DNA of 64,000 nucleotides from Flavobacteriales bacterium (GCA_020635715.1 JACJZG010000011.1:62001-126000); one strand, 5' to 3'. Shown: positions 17,591 to 26,762, counted from the first letter of the stretch. Notes: generated from the sequence alone by a model not told the origin. Made by a program: numbers and translations.

Positions 17591-18365
17591 CCGTGATGTA
17601 GCTGGAGACCGCCTCCGTGATCACCTGGTGCAGATCCGCATAGCGGCGGAGGAAGCGCGGGTTGAACTCCTTGTTGATCCCAAGCATGTCGTGCAGCACG
17701 AGCACCTGGCCATCCACCCCGTTGCCGGCACCGATCCCGATCACCGGAATGCTCACGCTCGCCGCCACCTCCCTGGCCAGTTTGGCGGGGATCTTCTCCA
17801 GCACGATGGCGAAACATCCGGCCTCTTCCAGGAGCCGCGCATCCGAGCGGAGTCGTTCAGCCTCCTCCTCCTCCTTGGCACGCACCACGTAGGTACCGAA
17901 CTTGTAGATGCTCTGCGGCGTCAAGCCCAGGTGACCCATGACCGGAATGCCGGCGGTGAGGATGCGCTGGATCGAGGTGATCACCTCCCGCCCGCCCTCG
18001 AGTTTCACGGCATGGGCACCACTCTCTTTCATGATGCGGATGGCCGAGTTCAGCGCCCCCTTCGAGTTGCCCTGATAGGTGCCGAAGGGCAGGTCCACCA
18101 CGATCAAGGCGCGCGAAGAGCCGCGCACGACCCCGGAAGCGTGATAGATCATCTGGTCCAGGGTGATGGGCAGGGTCGTTTCATGGCCGGCCATGACATT
18201 GCTGGCACTATCACCTACCAGGATCACATCGACCCCGGCGCCGTCCACCAAGCGCGCCAGCGAATAATCGTACGCGGTGAGCATGGAGATCCGTTGGCCT
18301 TGCGCCTTCATCTCCTGCAGGGTGTGGGTGGTCACGCGCTTGGCGTTCGCTGCTCCGGTGCTCAT
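17547..18365 (-). CDS. panB: 3-methyl-2-oxobutanoate hydroxymethyltransferase
   Basis: A 272-residue cytosolic enzyme that makes ketopantoate from ketoisovalerate and methylene-tetrahydrofolate, the first step toward pantothenate and coenzyme A. Family motifs are in order: MLTAYDYSLARLVD, VGDSASNVMAGHETT with metal-binding aspartate, VKLEGG, PVMGHLGLTPQS and VIGIGAGNGVDGQVLVLHD. The length is standard. A -7-like TAGCTTTA is found just upstream at 18370-18377. It shares a transcript with the pseudouridine synthase gene, which is not functionally related. Confidence 0.96.
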   Translation of the reverse strand: MSTGAANAKRVTTHTLQEMKAQGQRISMLTAYDYSLARLVDGAGVDVILVGDSASNVMAGHETTLPITLDQMIYHASGVVRGSSRALIVVDLPFGTYQGNSKGALNSAIRIMKESGAHAVKLEGGREVITSIQRILTAGIPVMGHLGLTPQSIYKFGTYVVRAKEEEEAERLRSDARLLEEAGCFAIVLEKIPAKLAREVAASVSIPVIGIGAGNGVDGQVLVLHDMLGINKEFNPRFLRRYADLHQVITEAVSSYITDVRSLDFPNAEEQY

Positions 18366-18469
18366 GCGGTAAAGCTACGGGCCGCAGCCCAGCCGGGAAC
18401 ACCAGGAAGCATCCTTCAGGAACGGGGCCGCTGACTTGGCGAGCGGTGAAGGTGCTGCGGGCGGACGGC

Positions 18470-18477
18470 TATCTTTG
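18470..18477 (+). promoter_or_regulatory. Promoter -7 element of the lipoprotein gene at 18496
   Basis: TATCTTTG is a perfect match to TAnnTTTG, 18 bases before the ATG at 18496. The nearest upstream TTG is not at the ideal distance. Confidence 0.55.
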
Positions 18478-18495
18478 GCACTTCGTATTCCCTAC

Positions 18496-19587
18496 ATGCC
18501 ACGCACACCCTCGATCCTCGCTGCCTGCGCCCTCCTCACGGCCTGCAGTACCGACCTGGACATCAACGCAGACTACAAGAACATCACCGTGGTAGAAGGT
18601 CTGCTGAACATGCGTGACACCGTGCAACTCATCCGGATCAACAAAGGCTTCCTCGGCGACGGAGATGCACTGGTCTACGCCCAGGTGCAGGATTCGAACG
18701 AATGGAACGCGGACGCCTTCGACTACCGTCGTGTGGTCCGTCGGAAGAACGGTCAGGTGCTGGGCACCTTCCCCCTGCGCGATACGCTCATCAGTGGCCG
18801 CGAACCGGGCACCTTCTACAGCCCCGACCAGCGCCTGTACTACTTCAAGGATGATTTCAGGGATTCCATCGCCTTGAACACGGGGAATGGCAGCATCTAT
18901 TACCGCCTCTACCTCGACGACGAGAGCGAATACAGCGTGGAACTGGGTATCAAGGGCGAGTCCATTTCCGCCAGCACCTCGGTGGTCGGCAACTTTGACT
19001 TTCAGTCTGCGGACCAGTTCATCACGGTGCCGATCAACCTGATGAACGCTGGCGGCTACGGTTCTTTTGAATTGAATTGGAGCACCGGTCCGAACAGCAA
19101 ACGGTTCGTGGTCGACTACCGGTTCAATTATTCGGAGGTACGCAACGGTGTCGAGGGCGAGCGGAAGTCCTTCACCCGTCGCATGGCCACCGTGGTGAAG
19201 CGGACCGCCAACGCCAACGAGCCCATGAGCGCCACCTTGGAAGGGGAGCGCTTCTTTCAAGAGATCGCCACGGCCATCCCAGCCGACCCATCGGTGCAGC
19301 AGCGGAAGTTCTATGGGATCGACTTCATTGTTTCAGTGGCCAATGACGAGTTCCATACCTACCTGACCCTCACCGAACCGGTCTCCGGGATCATCGAGGA
19401 CCGTCCGACCTACTCGAACGTGAACAATGGGTATGGTATCCTGGGGAGCCGTTACGTGCGTGAGATCATTGGCAAACGCCTGAACCCCCAGTCCTTGAAT
19501 GAGTTGGCCGACGGGGACATCACCGGTGCGCTGCAGTTCTGCTCCACCTTCCCCGAGGATCAGGTGGGCACGCACTATTGCCCCTGA
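18496..19587 (+). CDS. Envelope lipoprotein, DUF4249-like
   Basis: A 363-residue protein with a short lipoprotein signal (MPRTPSILAACALLTACST; lipobox LTAC). The opening of the mature part (YKNITVVEGLLNMRDTVQLI and RINKGFLGDGDAL) resembles Bacteroidota outer-membrane lipoproteins of the DUF4249 kind, which have a beta-sandwich build and no assigned function. No catalytic residues are visible. The ATG at 18496 follows a perfect TATCTTTG promoter element by 18 bases. It is monocistronic and is followed by a hairpin at 19611-19635. Confidence 0.72.
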   Translation: MPRTPSILAACALLTACSTDLDINADYKNITVVEGLLNMRDTVQLIRINKGFLGDGDALVYAQVQDSNEWNADAFDYRRVVRRKNGQVLGTFPLRDTLISGREPGTFYSPDQRLYYFKDDFRDSIALNTGNGSIYYRLYLDDESEYSVELGIKGESISASTSVVGNFDFQSADQFITVPINLMNAGGYGSFELNWSTGPNSKRFVVDYRFNYSEVRNGVEGERKSFTRRMATVVKRTANANEPMSATLEGERFFQEIATAIPADPSVQQRKFYGIDFIVSVANDEFHTYLTLTEPVSGIIEDRPTYSNVNNGYGILGSRYVREIIGKRLNPQSLNELADGDITGALQFCSTFPEDQVGTHYCP

Positions 19588-19610
19588 CGATCTGTCGGTT
19601 TGGCAGTGTT

Positions 19611-19635
19611 GAAGTCCGCCCGCCTGGCGGACTTC
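19611..19635 (+). terminator. Hairpin downstream of the lipoprotein gene, possible terminator
   Basis: GAAGTCCGCC at 19611-19620 pairs perfectly with GGCGGACTTC at 19626-19635 across a five-base loop. The 3' tail (GCAATTCTT) is only moderately T-rich. The core GTCCGCC/GGCGGAC recurs at 47761-47777 and, shortened, at 44474-44491, so this may also be a dispersed palindromic repeat. Confidence 0.5.
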
Positions 19636-19737
19636 GCAATTCTTGGCAGTTCAGGTCGCCAAGGGGGCGCATGGCATGGACCTTGACCACCGCGGGCGTC
19701 GGCCATAATGGTATGGGCCGATGAACAACCAAGCAGT

Positions 19738-21645
19738 ATGAGCAAGATCATCGGGATCGATCTGGGGACCACGAACAGTTGCGTAGCCGTCATGGAGGGC
19801 AACGAACCGGTGGTCATCGCCAACAGTGAAGGAAAGCGTACCACGCCCAGCGTAGTGGCGTTCGTGGAAGGCGGGGAGCGCAAGGTGGGAGACCCTGCGA
19901 AACGTCAGGCCATCACCAACCCGACCAATACCATCTTCTCCATCAAGCGGTTCATGGGTAACTCGTATGACGAGAGCTCGAAGGAGGCGGGGCGTGTTCC
20001 GTACAAGGTGGAACGCGGCCCGAACAACACCCCACGGGTGCAGATCGGCGACCGTCAGTACACCCCGCAGGAGATCAGCGCGATGATCCTTCAGAAGATG
20101 AAGAAGACGGCGGAGGATTACCTCGGCACCACGGTGTCCGAAGCGGTGATCACCGTACCGGCCTATTTCAACGATGCCCAGCGCCAGGCCACCAAGGAAG
20201 CCGGCGAGATCGCTGGATTGAAGGTGCGCCGCATCATCAACGAACCAACTGCGGCAGCACTCGCCTACGGCCTGGACAAGAAGAACAAGGACCAGAAGAT
20301 CGTGGTCTTCGACTGCGGCGGCGGCACCCACGACGTGAGCGTGCTCGAACTCGGCGACGGTGTCTTCGAGGTGAAGGCCACCGACGGGGACACGCACCTG
20401 GGTGGTGATGACTTCGACCAGGTCATCATCGACTGGCTGGCCGAGGAGTTCCAGAAGGACGAAGGCCTGGACCTGCGCAAGGACCCCATGGCCCTGCAGC
20501 GCCTGAAGGACGCGGCCGAGAAGGCCAAGATCGAGTTGAGCTCCACCACGAGCAGCGAGATCAACCTGCCGTACATCATGCCGGTCAACGGCATCCCGAA
20601 GCACCTGGTGCGCACCCTGAGCCGCGCCAAGTTCGAACAGCTGGCCGATAGCCTGATCAAGCGCACCATCGCCCCCTGCGAAAGCGCCTTGAAGAACGCT
20701 GGCCTGAAGACCAGCGACATAGACGAAGTGATCCTGGTGGGTGGCAGCACCCGCATCCCGGCCATCCAGGAAGCGGTGAAGAAGTTCTTTGGCAAGGAGC
20801 CCAGCAAAGGCGTGAACCCGGATGAGGTGGTGGCCGTTGGTGCCAGCATCCAGGGCGGTGTGCTCACCGGCGAGGTGAAAGACGTGCTGCTGCTGGACGT
20901 GACCCCACTGAGCCTCGGGATCGAGACCATGGGCGGTGTGATGACCAAGTTGATCGAGGCGAACACCACGATCCCCACCAAGAAGAGCGAGACCTTCAGC
21001 ACGGCGAGCGACAGCCAGCCCAGTGTGGAGATCCACGTATTGCAAGGCGAACGTCCCATGGCGAGCGGCAACCGCACCATCGGTCGCTTCCACCTGGATG
21101 GCATCCCTCCCGCACCGCGTGGTGTGCCGCAGATCGAGGTCACCTTCGACATCGACGCGAACGGCATCCTGCACGTGGGTGCCAAGGACAAGGCGACCGG
21201 CAAGGAGCAAAGCATCCGTATCGAGGCGAGCAGTGGCCTGAGCAAGGATGACATCGAGAAGATGAAGAAAGAGGCCGAAGCCAATGCCGACAGCGACAAG
21301 CAGGCCCGTGAGCGCGCCGACAAACTGAACCAGGCGGACAGCCTGATCTTCCAGACCGAGAAGCAGCTGAAGGACTTTGGCGACAAGATCCCAGCGGAGA
21401 AGAAGCAACCGATCGAGGATGCGCTTGGCAAGCTCAAGACGGCTCACGGTGCGCAGGACATCGCCGGCATGGACAGCGCCATGGCCGAACTGAACAACGT
21501 GTTCGCCGCGGCCAGCGAAGAAATGTACAAGGCCGCACAGGAAGCCCAGACCAGCGGTGCCTCAGGCGGTGCCCAAGCCGATGCTTCTGGAGACCCCGAA
21601 GTGAAGGACGTTGACTTCGAGGAAGTGAAGGACGAGAAGAAGTAA
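19738..21645 (+). CDS. dnaK: Chaperone Hsp70
   Basis: A 635-residue ATP-dependent chaperone that folds and disaggregates proteins with DnaJ and GrpE. The ATPase domain (residues 1-385) begins IIGIDLGTTNSCVAVMEG and carries FDCGGGTHDVSVLELGDG and VGGSTRIPAIQEAV. The substrate-binding domain and the helical lid follow, ending in the typical acidic tail DVDFEEVKDEKK. The phosphate-loop motif reads GGGTHD where most homologues have GGGTFD. The start at 19738 gives the conserved N-terminus. dnaJ and grpE are not adjacent. No CIRCE element is visible upstream; a TTGACC with CATAAT at 15 bases is present but not convincing. Confidence 0.98.
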   Translation: MSKIIGIDLGTTNSCVAVMEGNEPVVIANSEGKRTTPSVVAFVEGGERKVGDPAKRQAITNPTNTIFSIKRFMGNSYDESSKEAGRVPYKVERGPNNTPRVQIGDRQYTPQEISAMILQKMKKTAEDYLGTTVSEAVITVPAYFNDAQRQATKEAGEIAGLKVRRIINEPTAAALAYGLDKKNKDQKIVVFDCGGGTHDVSVLELGDGVFEVKATDGDTHLGGDDFDQVIIDWLAEEFQKDEGLDLRKDPMALQRLKDAAEKAKIELSSTTSSEINLPYIMPVNGIPKHLVRTLSRAKFEQLADSLIKRTIAPCESALKNAGLKTSDIDEVILVGGSTRIPAIQEAVKKFFGKEPSKGVNPDEVVAVGASIQGGVLTGEVKDVLLLDVTPLSLGIETMGGVMTKLIEANTTIPTKKSETFSTASDSQPSVEIHVLQGERPMASGNRTIGRFHLDGIPPAPRGVPQIEVTFDIDANGILHVGAKDKATGKEQSIRIEASSGLSKDDIEKMKKEAEANADSDKQARERADKLNQADSLIFQTEKQLKDFGDKIPAEKKQPIEDALGKLKTAHGAQDIAGMDSAMAELNNVFAAASEEMYKAAQEAQTSGASGGAQADASGDPEVKDVDFEEVKDEKK

Positions 21646-21664
21646 GGGAACGGACCGAATGCGA

Positions 21665-21692
21665 AAGCCCCGCGCCGGAAGGTGCGGGGCTT
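21665..21692. terminator. Bidirectional terminator between dnaK and the MORN-type gene
   Basis: AAGCCCCGC at 21665-21673 pairs with GCGGGGCTT at 21684-21692 around a ten-base loop. It lies between two convergent genes; on the minus strand the stem ends in CTTTCGC. Confidence 0.65.
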
Positions 21693-21711
21693 CGTGTTCC
21701 TTGGGGTGCCG

Positions 21712-22449
21712 TCAGCGAACGGTGGCCACGCGGCCGTCCTGGTAATCCTCGTGCTTCACCACGGCCCCGGCTTGGTCGTAATAGGTCCACGTGCCGATCC
21801 GTTGGGTGTCCATCCGTGACGGGTCATAGCGGGCGCGGCCTTCGGAGCGGAGGGCGCCACCAGGGTGGTATTCCTTCTGCATGAATTCCACACGCTTGCG
21901 ATCAACAAGCTGAAGCGTGCTCACGGGCTTGCCGTCCGCTGCGAACAGGTCCATCCGCAGGAAGTAGGGTTCACTGCGATGCCTTTCCTCGGCGTAGCGC
22001 AGGGTGCCATCCACATAATGATCCTCATACTGGACGGAGCGTCCGTCAATGAACTTGGTTTCCGACCGCAGTTGGCCGTTCCCGTGATAGGTGCGCTGCA
22101 CGCTCCGAACAGCATCAACGGAGCGGAACTCGCGTTCGATGCTGCCATCGGGGCGGTAGTTCTTGTAGATGGTGAGTTGACCGCCGTCGTAATAGCCACG
22201 GTGCTTGAGCGAACCATCCTTGTGGTGGTCCTCGACCCAACCCAGACAGGGGTTACCACCGCAAAGCCGGACGGAGTCACCACCGAGCGCCTTGTTCATG
22301 GCATCGTACACGCTGAGGTCCGGTGAAGGGTCATCTCCAACGTCACCCATGACATACAGCTCATCAGAGGGAAGTTCCTGATCCACCTGAGCATGAGCGG
22401 TGGTTGACCCGAACAGAAGGGCCAGGACGGTTAAGAAGGATGGACGCAT
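21712..22449 (-). CDS. Secreted MORN-type repeat protein
   Basis: A 245-residue protein with a signal peptide (MRPSFLTVLALLFGSTTAHA, then Q). The mature part carries repeats of the YwqK/MORN kind: DGSLKHRGYYDGGQLTIYKN, DGSIEREF, GNGQLRSETKF, VDGTLRYAEE and PGGALRSEGRARY, ending with GTWTYYDQAGAVVKHEDYQD. Such repeats form beta-hairpin ladders in exported Bacteroidota proteins and their function is unknown. I use the ATG at 22449 because it opens the signal peptide; the longer in-frame reading adds a non-signal basic segment. Confidence 0.8.
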   Translation of the reverse strand: MRPSFLTVLALLFGSTTAHAQVDQELPSDELYVMGDVGDDPSPDLSVYDAMNKALGGDSVRLCGGNPCLGWVEDHHKDGSLKHRGYYDGGQLTIYKNYRPDGSIEREFRSVDAVRSVQRTYHGNGQLRSETKFIDGRSVQYEDHYVDGTLRYAEERHRSEPYFLRMDLFAADGKPVSTLQLVDRKRVEFMQKEYHPGGALRSEGRARYDPSRMDTQRIGTWTYYDQAGAVVKHEDYQDGRVATVR

Positions 22450-22773
22450 CGGTGGTTTGAACGGAAGAAGAGGAACGATGGTTCCAACCACCCAACTCAC
22501 TCGTCGACGAAAACAAAATATTCGTCGACAGATGCGAGAGATTGGGCAGACCGACACGGATCTATGGTCTGGCCGGCCACCGAAAATCCTAATAAGCTGT
22601 TATCCAGCTACTTGAATAGCTTTCCCTCAATCACTGTAAACGAGCTCACCCAGGAAGCTCCAGCTTAGCAACAGCACCATTCGTCGACACTTTTTATTCA
22701 TTCATCGACAAAAAAGATTGACAAATAGCAGCCTTTGTCCAAACCTTCCATTCGCAAACCAACATTCCTTCAC
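22450..22773. other. A+T-rich intergenic region with repeated TCGTCGAC sites
   Basis: This 324-base gap between divergent genes holds no credible reading frame. It is visibly richer in A and T than its neighbours. TCGTCGAC occurs near 22501, 22522 and 22683, with a one-mismatch TCATCGAC near 22703. The sites pair up around A/T tracts and could be operator or protein-binding sites for one or both divergent genes. No perfect TAnnTTTG element was found. Confidence 0.5.
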
Positions 22774-22889
22774 ATGAAGCACCTCTTCCAAGAATCGATC
22801 CTTGCCTGGGTATCCAAGGCAAGGGAACGCACTGCGGAACCGAGGTCGGTCCATCTGGTCGGCCTTCTCCCAGCCCGTCCATCACGCTC

Positions 22890-24029
22890 ATGGGCCAAGG
22901 TCCTGCGGCTGAGCACCCTGGCTGTATTGATCAGCCTGGTCACATCAGTGCATGGGGACAGACGACCGAGACCTTCAACAGCTCAGGGACGTTCCTTGTT
23001 CCAGCAGGCGTGAGTCAGGTCACGGTGGAATGCTGGGGCGGTGGCGGTCGCGGTGGCACGCGCACCTCCAATGGCCGGGGCGGCGGCGGTGGCGGCGGAG
23101 CCTACGTACGAAGCACGATCAATGTGGTCGAAGGCAACACCTACACGGTGACGGTCGGTTCCGGTAGCACCGGAACAGGCGCTGGAGGTGATTCCTGGTT
23201 CGGTACGGCGACCACGGTGATGGCCAAGGGTGGCTCTTCCTGCGGTAACAACAGTACGAGCGGGGCCAATGGAGGCTCAGCCTCGGCCTCCATCGGAACG
23301 GTGAAATACGCCGGTGGTGATGGTGCCAACGCCCCTGGTAGCACAGGCGGCGGAGGTGGATCCTCGGCCGGTAATGCTGCGAACGGTGCCGATGGCTCCG
23401 GCCAAGGCGGTGGAAATGCGCCTGCGGGTGGCGGAGATGGTGGCAATGGCGGTAATGGTTTCATCGCAGGTGGCCAGGATGGTTCAACGCCTGGTGGTGG
23501 TGGTGGTGGTGCCGAACGAGGATGTTGCTCTACAGCATCCGGAGGCGATGGAGCGAATGGTCGCGTCGTCCTGACCTACACCCCATGCAGCGGTCCTACG
23601 ATCTCGGTGACCCCGAGCACCCCCACGATCTGCAGCGGAGGAAATGTCGTGCTGACCGCTTCCGGAGCCAATGCCGGGTATACCTGGTCGCCGGCAACCG
23701 GCCTTAGCGCAACGAGCGGCCCCAGCGTGACGGCCAACCCGGCCACTACGACCACATACACGGTGACCGGCCTGAACACCGGCTGCTCCGTCCCTGGAGC
23801 CGCGACCGTAACGGTCAATGTGTCCGCTGGTCCGACCGGAGTTTCCGCGAACAGTTCCGCTACAACGCTCTGCGCTGGTGGTACGGTGGACCTGACCGGA
23901 GCTTACACAGCTCCTCCCTACGACCGTGTTCAGCGAGGATTTCAACAGCGGGCTCGGCTCCTGGTCCACGACGAACACCTCTACCGGAGGCACCCCTGCT
24001 GCCGCCGCCTGGACCTCGCGCCCCGATAG
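22890..24029 (+). CDS. Fragment of the surface protein: glycine-rich and Ig-like domains
   Basis: This frame carries AWGQTTETFNSSG, a glycine-rich stretch of about 200 residues (many GGGG runs, with TYTVTVGSGSTG) and an Ig/PKD-like domain (PTICSGGNVVLTASGAN to TTTYTVTG). Glycine-rich domains of this type occur in phage tail fibres and bacterial adhesins. Its real coding sense ends near 23920, where the next domain continues in another frame; residues after that are out of frame. The apparent start at 22890 is artefactual, because the signal region lies in a different frame from 22774. Confidence 0.55.
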   Translation: MGQGPAAEHPGCIDQPGHISAWGQTTETFNSSGTFLVPAGVSQVTVECWGGGGRGGTRTSNGRGGGGGGGAYVRSTINVVEGNTYTVTVGSGSTGTGAGGDSWFGTATTVMAKGGSSCGNNSTSGANGGSASASIGTVKYAGGDGANAPGSTGGGGGSSAGNAANGADGSGQGGGNAPAGGGDGGNGGNGFIAGGQDGSTPGGGGGGAERGCCSTASGGDGANGRVVLTYTPCSGPTISVTPSTPTICSGGNVVLTASGANAGYTWSPATGLSATSGPSVTANPATTTTYTVTGLNTGCSVPGAATVTVNVSAGPTGVSANSSATTLCAGGTVDLTGAYTAPPYDRVQRGFQQRARLLVHDEHLYRRHPCCRRLDLAPR

Positions 24030-24819
24030 TTACTTCTACAACGGTTATGGCAGCCCGGATCCGACCTTCTCGAGCAATGACGCCAGCCCCTTCGTCCTGA
24101 GCAATTCCGATGCCCAGGGTTCCGGTACCACGGCCACCACCCTCGTATCCCCGGGGTTCAGCACCGTGGGATACAGCTCACTTTCGCTCAGCTATTACCA
24201 CTATTACCGGTACAATGCCTCCGAAAGTGCGAACGTGGACATCTCAACGGATGGCACCAACTGGACCACCGAACAGACCTACACGAGCACGCAAGGTGCG
24301 GACGACGGCTTCGTCCAGTCAACGGTCGACCTGAGTGCCTATGCCGGACAACCGCAACTCTTCATCAGGTTCCGATATGATGCGACCTGGGACTGGTGGT
24401 GGGCCATCGACAACGTGAGCGTTACCGGCACCCCTGCTCCCACCTCGTTCAGTTGGACCTCCACCCCTGCCGGATTCACGAGCACGGACCAGAACCCGAT
24501 GAACGTGACCGTGAACGCGAACACGACCTTCCATTTCACGCCACGCGTCAGACATGCGGAACCACGGCGAGCACATTGCATTGGTGACCGCCGTTCCAGT
24601 GCCCGAACGCGGCACCAATGGTACGCTCGACGTTTGCAGCAGCGATGCTCCAACAAGCCTTCTTGCCGCTTTGGGTGGCGGAACACCGAATGGCGGTGGT
24701 TCCTGGACAGGTCCGAGCCCGGTCAGCGGTGGCATGTACGCACCTGCGACCATGGATCCGGGGGTGTACACCTATACCGTTTCTGCCGCACCTTGCGCGA
24801 ACGCCAGTTGCCACGGTGA
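23926..24819 (+). CDS. Fragment of the surface protein: jellyroll/MAM-like domain
   Basis: This frame encodes a beta-sandwich domain starting FSEDFNSGLGSWSTTNTS and ending WAIDNVSVTG, typical of MAM/jellyroll modules in Bacteroidota surface proteins that bind carbohydrate or mediate adhesion. A linker with TSFSWTSTPAGFTSTDQN follows. Sense is lost near 24535, where the protein continues in another frame. It is not an independent gene: there is no ribosome-binding or promoter signal and the upstream frame leads directly into it. Confidence 0.55.
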   Translation: MFSEDFNSGLGSWSTTNTSTGGTPAAAAWTSRPDSYFYNGYGSPDPTFSSNDASPFVLSNSDAQGSGTTATTLVSPGFSTVGYSSLSLSYYHYYRYNASESANVDISTDGTNWTTEQTYTSTQGADDGFVQSTVDLSAYAGQPQLFIRFRYDATWDWWWAIDNVSVTGTPAPTSFSWTSTPAGFTSTDQNPMNVTVNANTTFHFTPRVRHAEPRRAHCIGDRRSSARTRHQWYARRLQQRCSNKPSCRFGWRNTEWRWFLDRSEPGQRWHVRTCDHGSGGVHLYRFCRTLRERQLPR

Positions 24820-25406
24820 ACGTTACTGAACAAGCAGCGACCGCCTGGTATGCTGACGTGGATGGTGATGGGATTCGGTGATCCGAACGCGATGGTGATG
24901 GCCTGCAGCCAGCCGAGCGACCATGTGGCCGACAACAGCGACTGCGATGACAGCCAGCTGCTGTACGTGGATGGTGATGGTGACGGATTCGGCACAGGAA
25001 GTCCCTGTCGCTTGCGGTGTACCCGACAACACCGACTGCGATGACACCGAGACCCATTACGCAGATACGGATGGTGATGGCTACGGTGCTGGCGCACCTG
25101 TCGCCTGCGGTGTGACCAACAACACGGATGACTGCCCGAGCGTACCCGGCCTGATCGGCTCGAACTGCGACGCACAGGCCGGACCTGGCTTCGTGCTCGG
25201 CCAACTGAACGGCTCCTGCACCTGTGTAGCCATCGCTTGCACGGAGAACGTGGTGGTCGACCTGCGTTCCGACGCCAACAGCGAACAGATCGGCTGGGAG
25301 ATCCTGACCAGAACAGCGACCTGGTGCGATCTGCAGCGGAGGTGCTCCGGATGAGCCTTATCCGCACAACATCACCTCGCCGATCACCCCGACCTGCTGC
25401 CTGCCC

Positions 25407-26693
25407 GTGGGCTGCTACCGCCTGCGTGTCACGGACACCGGCGGGGACGGCTTCGTGAGCGGCGGCATCACCGGTGGTTACCAGTTGCGCGAGGCCGGTG
25501 CCAGCGGCGCACGCATCATCGACAACTTCGGGAACTTCACCACGGGAAGCGTGAGCGGTCTTTCAGCGAGCGTGGACAATGGCGCCTTCTGCCTGCCCAC
25601 AGGCACTGACAAGCTTCTGTTCAGCAGCTGTGACAAGCTCGACTGGATCGACAACAAGATGATCGTGTGCCACGCCAATGCGGCCGTATCGGCCGAGTAC
25701 GGGGTGACCAACACCACCAGTGGTTACGAGTTCTGGTTCTTCGACCCGAACGGCACCTACAGCTTCCGCCGCTTCCGCAGCCATGCCACCAGCGACGGCT
25801 TCGGCCACGGAGCCACCCGTGCCTGCCACTTCAAGGTGAACGGCTGGTACAACAGCATCGGCACCCCGCACATCCCTGCCAACATGCTGCTGAACGTGCG
25901 CGTGCGCGGTCGTGTGGCCGGCAACAACCTGCCCTTCGGTCCTGCATGCCAGTTCCGGATCGATGCAGCACTGGCCGCATGCCCGCATGCCAAGCTCCAG
26001 GATGATCCAGCCAACCCGGATGACTACAGCTGTGGTGTCATGCGTGATTTCGGCGGCCCGAGCACGCCTGCTAACCGCATCTATGCGAACCCGCCCCAGC
26101 CGATCCCGGTGGTGGCCAGTAACATGGTGCGCTACCAGTTCCGCTTCCGGATCGTGGCCGAGAACATCTGCATCGTACGTCCGCCACAGACCAGTGCCCG
26201 CATGGTCCTGAACTGGACGAACGGCCCTGCGCTGCAATGCACCAAGACCTATGACGTGGATGTGCGTGTGAGCCTTGACGGTGGTGCCACCTGGTGCTTC
26301 GGCCCGGCTGGTACCGGTCAAGCGGCTGCCTGTGCCGACACGGAGGACTGGGGCAAGATGTGCAAGGTGACGATCAACCCCTGCTCGTCCATGAGCAGTG
26401 GTGGCAGCAGCATGGCCTTGTCCTCGGACGGTCAGTTCACCATGTACCCGAACCCGAACAGCGGTGAGAACCTGCGCTTGAACCTGAGCCAGGTCGCGGC
26501 GGATGTGGAATTGGTCAACGTGGACATCTTCGACATGACCGGCAAACGCGTGGTGGCACGCACGGTGACCCCGGCGGACGGCCGCGTGAACAGCACGATC
26601 GAACTGGATCGCGGATTGCAGAGCGGCATGTACATCGTGCATGTGACCGCTGGCGATGCCGCCTACACCGAACGCCTGGTGATACAGCACTGA
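25407..26693 (+). CDS. Fragment of the surface protein: C-terminal domain and T9SS sorting signal
   Basis: An open stretch of 428 residues that continues the sense of the preceding frame (CCLPVGCYRLRVTDTGGDG). It holds a domain with several cysteines (FSSCDKLDWIDNKMIVCHAN onwards), then an MYPNPNSGENL opening of the sorting domain, IFDMTGKRVVARTV and the terminal GMYIVHVTAGDAAYTERLV. Type A sorting domains direct proteins through the outer-membrane T9SS and are removed at the cell surface. The C-terminus is intact, so a corrected gene could be exported. Confidence 0.6.
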   Translation: MGCYRLRVTDTGGDGFVSGGITGGYQLREAGASGARIIDNFGNFTTGSVSGLSASVDNGAFCLPTGTDKLLFSSCDKLDWIDNKMIVCHANAAVSAEYGVTNTTSGYEFWFFDPNGTYSFRRFRSHATSDGFGHGATRACHFKVNGWYNSIGTPHIPANMLLNVRVRGRVAGNNLPFGPACQFRIDAALAACPHAKLQDDPANPDDYSCGVMRDFGGPSTPANRIYANPPQPIPVVASNMVRYQFRFRIVAENICIVRPPQTSARMVLNWTNGPALQCTKTYDVDVRVSLDGGATWCFGPAGTGQAAACADTEDWGKMCKVTINPCSSMSSGGSSMALSSDGQFTMYPNPNSGENLRLNLSQVAADVELVNVDIFDMTGKRVVARTVTPADGRVNSTIELDRGLQSGMYIVHVTAGDAAYTERLVIQH

Positions 26694-26715
26694 TCGAAGA
26701 CGTACTTAACAGGAA

Positions 26716-26740
26716 GAACCCCGGCGTGCCGCCGGGGTTC
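26716..26740. terminator. Terminator after the surface-protein gene
   Basis: GAACCCCGGC at 26716-26725 pairs with GCCGGGGTTC at 26731-26740 around a five-base loop and is followed by TTTCATTT on the plus strand. It lies between convergent genes and may serve both. Confidence 0.8.
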
Positions 26741-26762
26741 TTTCATTTCAAGACCGAGGTGC

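Larger units (their letters stand above)
22774..26693 (+). pseudogene. T9SS-exported multidomain surface protein, broken by about nine frame changes
   Basis: One large gene read through ten consecutive reading-frame segments. In order: signal region (MKHLFQESILAW, hydrophobic LSTLAVLISLVTS), glycine-rich domain, Ig/PKD-like domain, a jellyroll/MAM-like domain (FSEDFNSGLGSWSTTN to WDWWWAIDNVSVTG), acidic thrombospondin-3-like calcium repeats (DGDGFG, NTDCDD), a cysteine-containing domain and a C-terminal type A T9SS sorting domain (MYPNPNSG, GMYIVHV). Frame changes fall near 22945, 23920, 24535, 24585, 24808, 24878, 25005, 25310 and 25335. Each side of every break continues the same domain, so the coding potential is intact apart from single-base indels. 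It is either recently decayed or poorly polished sequence. Confidence 0.8.

Noticed and set aside
19683..19709. TTGACC and CATAAT as a sigma-70 promoter for dnaK
   Set aside because: The spacer is 15 bases and Bacteroidota use a different consensus; the match is probably chance.
19651..21447. Minus-strand open frame of 598 codons opposite dnaK
   Set aside because: Reverse-strand artefact of G+C-rich codon use; dnaK is certain.
23040..23560. GGC/GGT-rich repeats as a possible CRISPR or minisatellite
   Set aside because: The repetition is codon-level glycine coding in a glycine-rich domain, without regular repeat and spacer lengths.
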